Shown here piece by piece: positions 1-7,506 of a DNA stretch of 64,000 nt (positions within the stretch are counted from its first letter, which is position 1; every line of letters begins with the position of its first letter). The notes under the pieces are model-generated. The model saw only the letters and a list, made by a program, of their open reading frames with translations. It was not told the origin of the DNA and searched no databases. This stretch comes from Tridacna crocea (lineage: Eukaryota; Mollusca; Bivalvia; Cardiida; Cardiidae): NCBI GenBank assembly GCA_943736015.1, contig OX031066.1, positions 7,568,245-7,632,244 on the forward strand, written 5' to 3'. Both the position numbers and the translations under genes were made by a program.

Positions 1-138
1 CCGTGCGAGTCAAAAGTCAATGTCATGTTTAACCGCTGCACAAAAAAATAAAATTCAGAAGCAACTGGTTGCTGTTGCAGAAACTTTTTCTGATGAAAAA
101 AAAAAAAATCTTGTTTTCGTTTGAAGAATTAAAAAAAT
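1..138 (+). repeat. Partial macrosatellite monomer (3' end only)
   Basis: This is the last 138 bp of a monomer that begins outside the window. It contains the last subrepeat, with GCAAC/GTTGC arms, an AATAAA at 47-52 and the A13 tract before the monomer boundary. Confidence 0.97.
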
Positions 139-211
139 AGGCCATAGAGATACAATAAGATGTAAGAATAACTAATAATCAAAATTTTCTTTGATAGGGT
201 AGAAGACATAT

Positions 212-258
212 TGAGAAAAGGGGAAAATGCTGGTAACCTGCATTGTCTCCTTTTCTCA
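212..258 (+). other. Large stem-loop, one per monomer (monomer 1 copy)
   Basis: Read outside in: TGAGAAAAGGGGA pairs with TCTCCTTTTCTCA (13 positions), then one A/G mismatch, then AATGC with GCATT (5 pairs), closing a 9-nt loop TGGTAACCT. In type 2 monomers the left arm is TGAGAAAAGGAGA, giving 13 perfect Watson-Crick pairs. In type 1 the pair 222/248 is G with T, a wobble in RNA. The element lies at monomer start +73 to +119 in all 35 copies (for example 7580-7626), and the loop is changed only in monomer 21. It could be an RNA hairpin, a DNA cruciform, or a remnant of an inverted-repeat element. The stem is short for a canonical pre-miRNA. Confidence 0.8.
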
Positions 259-316
259 GATTATTTTCCAAAGCCTTCTCTTTTAGGGGTGTTAAAAGGC
301 GTCATTGTATGGTAAG
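246..316 (+). promoter_or_regulatory. Candidate 52-nt exon: splice-acceptor-like and donor-like sites
   Basis: A pyrimidine run ending in CAG (TCTCCTTTTCTCAG, 246-259) has the form of a strong 3' splice site. Branch-point-like ACTAATAA lies upstream near 171. Fifty-two bases later, TG|GTAAGAG at 310-317 resembles a 5' splice site. The enclosed 260-311 segment would be a 52-nt exon. It has an in-frame stop in frame 1, and 52 is not a multiple of three, so chained exons would not code. The acceptor is also the 3' arm of the stem-loop, so pairing could hide it. Splicing is inferred from motif form only. Confidence 0.35.
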
Positions 317-340
317 AGGTCAATAAGGATAAACATATAC

Positions 341-533
341 CCCCCCTCCCAATCATCCAATCAAATCTCATCCCTCTGTGAAATTATTCAATCACAGAAG
401 CTTTTAGGAAATCAGAATGGGTGCCAACAGCCAATCAGAGAGGCTGTGAGAAATTCAAAATTGGGCCCGGCCTGGCAGTCAGAGAGGCTTTGAGAAATCA
501 AAATGGGCCCAGTCAGCCAAACAAAATGGCGCC
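341..533 (+). promoter_or_regulatory. CCAAT-box array ending in a YY1-like site (monomer 1 copy)
   Basis: CCAATCA occurs at 349-355, 357-363 and 431-437 in every copy. A further one at 388-394 exists only in type 2 monomers, because type 1 has TCAATCA. These boxes head degenerate 31-44 bp repeats starting near 357, 388, 431 and 475 and ending in variants of AAAATGGGCCC. A last partial repeat gives AAAATGGCGCC at 523-533, which resembles the YY1 core. Clustered CCAATCA is the classic NF-Y target. Together with the TATA-like box downstream this looks like a Pol II promoter or enhancer on the + strand; activity is inferred. Confidence 0.5.
357..510 (+). repeat. Short degenerate direct repeats (31-44 bp) inside the monomer
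   Basis: Four related blocks start near 357, 388, 431 and 475. The clearest pair is ATCAGAGAGGCTGTGAG (434-450) followed by TTGGGCCC, and GTCAGAGAGGCTTTGAG (478-494) followed by ATGGGCCC. The block at 388 keeps CAATCACAGAAGCTTTTAGG and AATGGGTGCC; the one at 357 is the most diverged. The block at 388 contains the HindIII site AAGCTT at 398-403, the only one I see per monomer. Confidence 0.7.
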
Positions 534-571
534 CTAATATATCAATTGAAAAAACAGTGAACAAAAAACGG

Positions 572-579
572 CATAAAAG
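572..579 (+). promoter_or_regulatory. TATA-like box CATAAAAG
   Basis: CATAAAAG lies about 40 bp after the YY1-like site and 135 bp after the last full CCAAT box, at a plausible distance for a core promoter. It differs by one base from TATAAAAG. The same sequence is present in every monomer except 7, which has the consensus form. Confidence 0.35.
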
Positions 580-601
580 TGGATTTAAAGTCTTTTTTAA
601 A

Positions 602-633
602 GGCTGCTGTGCAGTCCTTGGCAAACTGCCAGG
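602..633 (+). other. Two abutting small hairpins
   Basis: Hairpin one (602-616) pairs GGCTGC with GCAGTC around loop TGT, with one G/T wobble. Hairpin two (617-633) pairs CTTGGCA with TGCCAGG around loop AAC, with one T/G wobble. They touch without a spacer and start 23 bases after the TATA-like box, so they would lie at or near the 5' end of a transcript from it. They are invariant in all copies. Small hairpins of this size also arise by chance. Confidence 0.4.
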
Positions 634-738
634 CTTGCACCATCCACACATGCCAGATTTCACTGAAAAAGGGCCAAAATTCAAGAAAACGAGGTGGCAG
701 AAGACCTTGTTTTGGTCCTTTCAAGCCCCTTGCAAGAG

Positions 739-756
739 TTACTTCCCTTAAAGTAA
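739..756 (+). other. Small stem-loop TTACTT/AAGTAA
   Basis: Perfect 6-bp arms TTACTT and AAGTAA enclose a 6-nt loop CCCTTA, after CTTGCAAG, an 8-bp palindrome at 729-736. Present in every monomer. No function can be assigned. Confidence 0.35.
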
Positions 757-837
757 ACCCTTGATGCCCCCTTTACCCTTCAATTGGATTTCCTGATTCG
801 GGCCACATCAAATTCATATAAGCCAAAATGATCAATG

Positions 838-858
838 TACAGTGTAAAAAAAACTGTA
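838..858 (+). other. Inverted repeat TACAGT/ACTGTA at the unique/subrepeat junction
   Basis: Six-base arms flank a 9-nt A-rich loop. It lies just before the A9-(CA)n tract (859-874) and the first subrepeat, marking the border between the two halves of the monomer. Confidence 0.35.
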
Positions 859-922
859 AAAAAAAACACACACAAACTAATGTGACAAGTTGCTAAAAAA
901 GGGACTGAAAACTCTTTATTTA

Positions 923-940
923 GCAATTGTTTCCTATTGC
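923..940 (+). other. Inverted-repeat anchor GCAAT-N8-ATTGC in the first subrepeat
   Basis: The equivalent site in subrepeats at 1270, 1763 and 1903 is GCAAC-N8-GTTGC. Here both arms have changed so that pairing is kept. In the subrepeats at 1111, 1446 and 1615 the symmetry is lost. Confidence 0.5.
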
Positions 941-1311
941 ATAAATCAAACAAAGGGAACTGAAATGTTACTTTTTCTAATCGCTTCAAACCATGACAAG
1001 AAACCCAGTTACGTTGATTACCACCTCATACGTGCCAATTATGCACATGCGAAAAGCACAGAAAACAATGTGACAAGTGGCTAAAAAAAAGACTGAAAAC
1101 TCTTTCAGTAGGAAGGAATTGCAGCATAATTTTTCTAATATCTTAAAAGCGCAACAAGAAACCCAGTTACGTTGACTACTGTTTCATACGTGCCAGTTAC
1201 GCACATGCAAGAACACCAGAAAATGATGTGACAAGTGGCTAAAAAAAGACATGAAGACTCTTTTCAGTAGCAACTGCTTCCTGTTGCATAAGTCAAACAA
1301 AGAGAACTGAA

Positions 1312-1329
1312 TTTTTTTTTTTTTTTTTT
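1312..1329 (+). repeat. Length-variable T tract (T14-T20)
   Basis: T18 in this copy. Across monomers 1-35 I count 18, 17, 17, 19, 16, 18, 18, 20, 19, 18, 18, 19, 18, 18, 18, 18, 19, 18, 18, 19, 19, 15, 15, 18, 17, 16, 18, 17, 16, 14, 18, 18, 17, 19 and 18. It is the main source of monomer length variation. Confidence 0.9.
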
Positions 1330-1888
1330 CTCCAATCTCTCTATATCGTACGTGACAACAAACCCATTTACGTTGACTACCGTCTCGTAGGTGCCAGTTA
1401 CGTATCCGCGAAAACATGAAAAATCGACTTACGGGACATTTCATAGCAGACGACACCTGTTTCCCAAGTCAAATATAGGGAACTGAATTTCTATTTTTTT
1501 TCCTCCAATCTCTTTATACCGTGACAACAAACCCATTTACGCTGACTACCGTTTGTAGGTGCCAGTTACGTATCCGCTAAAACATGAAAAAATCGACTTA
1601 CGGGACATTTCATAGCAGAAGACACCTGTTTCTCAAGTCAAATATAGGGATTTTTCTTTTTTCGTTTTTTCTCACTAGGACCATTGATTCAGTTGCGATG
1701 ACCATCTCACCCATATGAGACGGTTACGTGCTGCGCATGAAATTGTAAAGACACTTTCGGAGGCAACTGAAACCTGTTGCACAAATCAAAGAAAGGTAAA
1801 TCAAACATTTCCCTGTTTTCATACCAGGGTCAGTTTTGGTGACCGTGCGAGTCAAAAGTCAATGTTATGTTTAACCGCTGCACAAAAA

Positions 1889-1894
1889 AATAAA
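1889..1894 (+). promoter_or_regulatory. Candidate poly(A) signal AATAAA
   Basis: AATAAA lies about 1.3 kb downstream of the TATA-like box on the same strand and is followed within 20-35 nt by GT-rich GGTTGCTGTTG. It is present at 47-52 and in every complete monomer except 24 and 27, where AATAGA replaces it. The surrounding sequence is A-rich, so a chance match is possible. Confidence 0.4.
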
Positions 1895-1980
1895 ATTCAG
1901 AAGCAACTGGTTGCTGTTGCAGAAACTTTTTCAGATGAAAAAAAAAAAAATCTTGTTTTCGTTTGAAGAATTAAAAAAAT

Positions 1981-3821
1981 AGGCCATAGAGATACAATAA
2001 GATGTAAGAATAACTAATAATCAAAATTTTCTTTGATAGGGTAGAAGACATATTGAGAAAAGGGGAAAATGCTGGTAACCTGCATTGTCTCCTTTTCTCA
2101 GATTATTTTCCAAAGCCTTCTCTTTTAGGGGTGTTAAAAGGCGTCATTGTATGGTAAGAGGTCAATAAGGATAAACATATACCCCCCCTCCCAATCATCC
2201 AATCAAATCTCATCCCTCTGTGAAATTATTCAATCACAGAAGCTTTTAGGAAATCAGAATGGGTGCCAACAGCCAATCAGAGAGGCTGTGAGAAATTCAA
2301 AATTGGGCCCGGCCTGGCAGTCAGAGAGGCTTTGAGAAATCAAAATGGGCCCAGTCAGCCAAACAAAATGGCGCCCTAATATATCAATTGAAAAAACAGT
2401 GAACAAAAAACGGCATAAAAGTGGATTTAAAGTCTTTTTTAAAGGCTGCTGTGCAGTCCTTGGCAAACTGCCAGGCTTGCACCATCCACACATGCCAGAT
2501 TTCACTGAAAAAGGGCCAAAATTCAAGAAAACGAGGTGGCAGAAGACCTTGTTTTGGTCCTTTCAAGCCCCTTGCAAGAGTTACTTCCCTTAAAGTAAAC
2601 CCTTGATGCCCCCTTTACCCTTCAATTGGATTTCCTGATTCGGGCCACATCAAATTCATATAAGCCAAAATGATCAATGTACAGTGTAAAAAAAACTGTA
2701 AAAAAAAACACACACAAACTAATGTGACAAGTTGCTAAAAAAGGGACTGAAAACTCTTTATTTAGCAATTGTTTCCTATTGCATAAATCAAACAAAGGGA
2801 ACTGAAATGTTACTTTTTCTAATCGCTTCAAACCATGACAAGAAACCCAGTTACGTTGATTACCACCTCATACGTGCCAATTATGCACATGCGAAAAGCA
2901 CAGAAAACAATGTGACAAGTGGCTAAAAAAAAGACTGAAAACTCTTTCAGTAGGAAGGAATTGCAGCATAATTTTTCTAATATCTTAAAAGCGCAACAAG
3001 AAACCCAGTTACGTTGACTACTGTTTCATACGTGCCAGTTACGCACATGCAAGAACACCAGAAAATGATGTGACAAGTGGCTAAAAAAAGACATGAAGAC
3101 TCTTTTCAGTAGCAACTGCTTCCTGTTGCATAAGTCAAACAAAGAGAACTGAATTTTTTTTTTTTTTTTTCTCCAATCTCTCTATATCGTACGTGACAAC
3201 AAACCCATTTACGTTGACTACCGTCTCGTAGGTGCCAGTTACGTATCCGCGAAAACATGAAAAATCGACTTACGGGACATTTCATAGCAGACGACACCTG
3301 TTTCCCAAGTCAAATATAGGGAACTGAATTTCTATTTTTTTTCCTCCAATCTCTTTATACCGTGACAACAAACCCATTTACGCTGACTACCGTTTGTAGG
3401 TGCCAGTTACGTATCCGCTAAAACATGAAAAAATCGACTTACGGGACATTTCATAGCAGAAGACACCTGTTTCTCAAGTCAAATATAGGGATTTTTCTTT
3501 TTTCGTTTTTTCTCACTAGGACCATTGATTCGGTTGCGATGACCATCTCACCCATATGAGACGGTTACGTGCTGCGCATGAAATTGTAAAGACACTTTCG
3601 GAGGCAACTGAAACCTGTTGCACAAATCAAAGAAAGGTAAATCAAACATTTCCCTGTTTTCATACCAGGGTCAGTTTTGGTGACCGTGCGAGTCAAAAGT
3701 CAATGTCATGTTTAACCGCTGCACAAAAAAATAAAATTCAGAAGCAACTGGTTGCTGTTGCAGAAACTTTTTCTGATGAAAAAAAAAAAAATCTTGTTTT
3801 CGTTTGAAGAATTAAAAAAAT
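1981..3821 (+). repeat. Macrosatellite monomer 2 (1,841 bp, type 1, site E AG)
   Basis: Type 1 at sites a and b, G at c and d, T17. It matches monomer 1 apart from that copy's private changes and one T. Confidence 0.98.
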
Positions 3822-5663
3822 AGGCCATAGAGATACAATAAGATGTAAGAATAACTAATAATCAAAATTTTCTTTGATAGGGTAGAAGACATATTGAGAA
3901 AAGGGGAAAATGCTGGTAACCTGCATTGTCTCCTTTTCTCAGATTATTTTCCAAAGCCTTCTCTTTTAGGGGTGTTAAAAGGCGTCATTGTATGGTAAGA
4001 GGTCAATAAGGATAAACATATACCCCCCCCTCCCAATCATCCAATCAAATCTCATCCCTCTGTGAAATTATTCAATCACAGAAGCTTTTAGGAAATCAGA
4101 ATGGGTGCCAACAGCCAATCAGAGAGGCTGTGAGAAATTCAAAATTGGGCCCGGCCTGGCAGTCAGAGAGGCTTTGAGAAATCAAAATGGGCCCAGTCAG
4201 CCAAACAAAATGGCGCCCTAATATATCAATTGAAAAAACAGTGAACAAAAAACGGCATAAAAGTGGATTTAAAGTCTTTTTTAAAGGCTGCTGTGCAGTC
4301 CTTGGCAAACTGCCAGGCTTGCACCATCCACACATGCCAGATTTCACTGAAAAAGGGCCAAAATTCAAGAAAACGAGGTGGCAGAAGACCTTGTTTTGGT
4401 CCTTTCAAGCCCCTTGCAAGAGTTACTTCCCTTAAAGTAAACCCTTGATGCCCCCTTTACCCTTCAATTGGATTTCCTGATTCGGGCCACATCAAATTCA
4501 TATAAGCCAAAATGATCAATGTACAGTGTAAAAAAAACTGTAAAAAAAAACACACACAAACTAATGTGACAAGTTGCTAAAAAAGGGACTGAAAACTCTT
4601 TATTTAGCAATTGTTTCCTATTGCATAAATCAAACAAAGGGAACTGAAATGTTACTTTTTCTAATCGCTTCAAACCATGACAAGAAACCCAGTTACGTTG
4701 ATTACCACCTCATACGTGCCAATTATGCACATGCGAAAAGCACAGAAAACAATGTGACAAGTGGCTAAAAAAAAGACTGAAAACTCTTTCAGTAGGAAGG
4801 AATTGCAGCATAATTTTTCTAATATCTTAAAAGCGCAACAAGAAACCCAGTTACGTTGACTACTGTTTCATACGTGCCAGTTACGCACATGCAAGAACAC
4901 CAGAAAATGATGTGACAAGTGGCTAAAAAAAGACATGAAGACTCTTTTCAGTAGCAACTGCTTCCTGTTGCATAAGTCAAACAAAGAGAACTGAATTTTT
5001 TTTTTTTTTTTTCTCCAATCTCTCTATATCGTACGTGACAACAAACCCATTTACGTTGACTACCGTCTCGTAGGTGCCAGTTACGTATCCGCGAAAACAT
5101 GAAAAATCGACTTACGGGACATTTCATAGCAGACGACACCTGTTTCCCAAGTCAAATATAGGGAACTGAATTTCTATTTTTTTTCCTCCAATCTCTTTAT
5201 ACCGTGACAACAAACCCATTTACGCTGACTACCGTTTGTAGGTGCCAGTTACGTATCCGCTAAAACATGAAAAAATCGACTTACGGGACATTTCATAGCA
5301 GAAGACACCTGTTTCTCAAGTCAAATATAGGGATTTTTCTTTTTTCGTTTTTTCTCACTAGGACCATTGATTCGGTTGCGATGACCATCTCACCCATATG
5401 AGACGGTTACGTGCTGCGCATGAAATTGTAAAGACACTTTCGGAGGCAACTGAAACCTGTTGCACAAATCAAAGAAAGGTAAATCAAACATTTCCCTGTT
5501 TTCATACCAGGGTCAGTTTTGGTGACCGTGCGAGTCAAAAGTCAATGTCATGTTTAACCGCTGCACAAAAAAATAAAATTCAGAAGCAACTGGTTGCTGT
5601 TGCAGAAACTTTTTCTGATGAAAAAAAAAAAAATATTGTTTTCGTTTGAAGAATTAAAAAAAT
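3822..5663 (+). repeat. Macrosatellite monomer 3 (1,842 bp, type 1, site E AG)
   Basis: Type 1 at a and b. It has the only C8 tract (others are C7 or C6), and T17. Near its end, A at 5635 gives AATATTG after the A tract, a change also found at the ends of monomers 25 and 28. Confidence 0.98.
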
Positions 5664-7506
5664 AGGCCATAGAGATACAATAAGATGTAAGAATAACTAA
5701 TAATCAAAATTTTCTTTGATAGGGTAGAAGACATATTGAGAAAAGGGGAAAATGCTGGTAACCTGCATTGTCTCCTTTTCTCAGATTATTTTCCAAAGCC
5801 TTCTCTTTTAGGGGTGTTAAAAGGCGTCATTGTATGGTAAGAGGTCAATAAGGATAAACATATACCCCCCCTCCCAATCATCCAATCAAATCTCATCCCT
5901 CTGTGAAATTATTCAATCACAGAAGCTTTTAGGAAATCAGAATGGGTGCCAACAGCCAATCAGAGAGGCTGTGAGAAATTCAAAATTGGGCCCGGCCTGG
6001 CAGTCAGAGAGGCTTTGAGAAATCAAAATGGGCCCAGTCAGCCAAACAAAATGGCGCCCTAATATATCAATTGAAAAAACAGTGAACAAAAAACGGCATA
6101 AAAGTGGATTTAAAGTCTTTTTTAAAGGCTGCTGTGCAGTCCTTGGCAAACTGCCAGGCTTGCACCATCCACACATGCCAGATTTCACTGAAAAAGGGCC
6201 AAAATTCAAGAAAACGAGGTGGCAGAAGACCTTGTTTTGGTCCTTTCAAGCCCCTTGCAAGAGTTACTTCCCTTAAAGTAAACCCTTGATGCCCCCTTTA
6301 CCCTTCAATTGGATTTCCTGATTCGGGCCACATCAAATTCATATAAGCCAAAATGATCAATGTACAGTGTAAAAAAAACTGTAAAAAAAAACACACACAA
6401 ACTAATGTGACAAGTTGCTAAAAAAGGGACTGAAAACTCTTTATTTAGCAATTGTTTCCTATTGCATAAATCAAACAAAGGGAACTGAAATGTTACTTTT
6501 TCTAATCACTTCAAACCATGACAAGAAACCCAGTTACGTTGATTACCACCTCATACGTGCCAATTATGCACATGCCAAAAGCACAGAAAACAATGTGACA
6601 AGTGGCTAAAAAAAAGACTGAAAACTCTTTCAGTAGGAAGGAATTGCAGCATAATTTTTCTAATATCTTAAAAGCGCAACAAGAAACCCAGTTACGTTGA
6701 CTACTGTTTCATACGTGCCAGTTACGCACATGCAAGAACACCAGAAAATGATGTGACAAGTGGCTAAAAAAAGACATGAAGACTCTTTTCAGTAGCAACT
6801 GCTTCCTGTTGCATAAGTCAAACAAAGAGAACTGAATTTTTTTTTTTTTTTTTTTCTCCAATCTCTCTATATCGTACGTGACAACAAACCCATTTACGTT
6901 GACTACCGTCTCGTAGGTGCCAGTTACGTATCCGCGAAAACATGAAAAATCGACTTACGGGACATTTCATAGCAGACGACACCTGTTTCCCAAGTCAAAT
7001 ATAGGGAACTGAATTTCTATTTTTTTTCCTCCAATCTCTTTATACCGTGACAACAAACCCATTTACGCTGACTACCGTTTGTAGGTGCCAGTTACGTATC
7101 CGCTAAAACATGAAAAAATCGACTTACGGGACATTTCATAGCAGACGACACCTGTTTCTCAAGTCAAATATAGGGATTTTTCTTTTTTCGTTTTTTCTCA
7201 CTAGGACCATTGATTCGGTTGCGATGACCATCTCACCCATATGAGACGGTTACGTGCTGCGCATGAAATTGTAAAGACACTTTCGGAGGCAACTGAAACC
7301 TGTTGCACAAATCAAAGAAAGGTAAATCAAACATTTCCCTGTTTTCATACCAGGGTCAGTTTTGGTGACCGTGCGAGTCAAAAGTCAATGTCATGTTTAA
7401 CCGCTGCACAAAAAAATAAAATTCAGAAGCAACTGGTTGCTGTTGCAGAAACTTTTTCTGATGAAAAAAAAAAAAATCTTGTTTTCGTTTGAAGAATTAA
7501 AAAAAT
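5664..7506 (+). repeat. Macrosatellite monomer 4 (1,843 bp, type 1 start, A/C at sites c/d)
   Basis: Type 1 at a and b, but A at site c and C at site d, a pair shared with monomers 9, 10, 21 and 34. Site E is CG. T19. Confidence 0.98.

Larger units (their letters stand above)
139..1980 (+). repeat. Macrosatellite monomer 1 (1,842 bp, type 1, site E AG)
   Basis: This is the first complete copy and the coordinate reference for the sub-elements. Tracts are T18, C7 and A13. Sites c and d are G. Private changes are A at 1691, T at 1866 and A at 1933. Confidence 0.98.
879..1980 (+). repeat. Block of about seven diverged 140-190 bp subrepeats
   Basis: Using the GTAGCAACTG-like anchor, subrepeats align at 923, 1111, 1270, 1446, 1615, 1763 and 1903 (spacings 188, 159, 176, 169, 148 and 140). 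Shared blocks in order are TGTGACAAGTGGCTAAAAA, the anchor, AAGTCAAACAAAGAGAACTG, a T-rich tract with CTCCAATCTC, GTGACAACAAACCCA, TTACGTTGACTACC, and TACGTGCCAGTTACG. The fourth and fifth (ATGAAAAATCGACTTACGGG and its partner) form a closer pair. The monomer therefore arose from an older, shorter satellite that diverged before the 1.84-kb unit amplified. Confidence 0.85.

Noticed and set aside
114-130. CENP-B box (TTCG, then A) in the TTTTCGTTTGAAGAATT stretch
   Set aside because: Only the first half of the motif fits; the required CGGG at its end is AATT. The array cannot be called centromeric from this.
212-258. Stem-loop as a canonical miRNA precursor
   Set aside because: Nineteen paired or mismatched positions with a 9-nt loop is shorter than usual Drosha/Dicer substrates, and the flanks do not extend the stem convincingly.
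305-493. 62-aa + strand frame
   Set aside because: It starts at TTG, runs through a C homopolymer, and is lost in monomers 3, 27 and 30 when the tract is C8 or C6. A real coding frame would not tolerate this.
412-684. 90-aa open frame on the - strand, repeated in almost every monomer
   Set aside because: It overlaps 82-, 60- and 61-aa frames on both strands, shows no recognisable domain, and its identity between copies follows from invariant DNA. No start context, neighbour or codon signal supports a gene.
1715-1966. 83-88 aa + strand frame in the last subrepeats
   Set aside because: Its C-terminus changes with the A12-A14 tract length and it accumulates amino-acid changes freely. It is built from satellite subrepeats.
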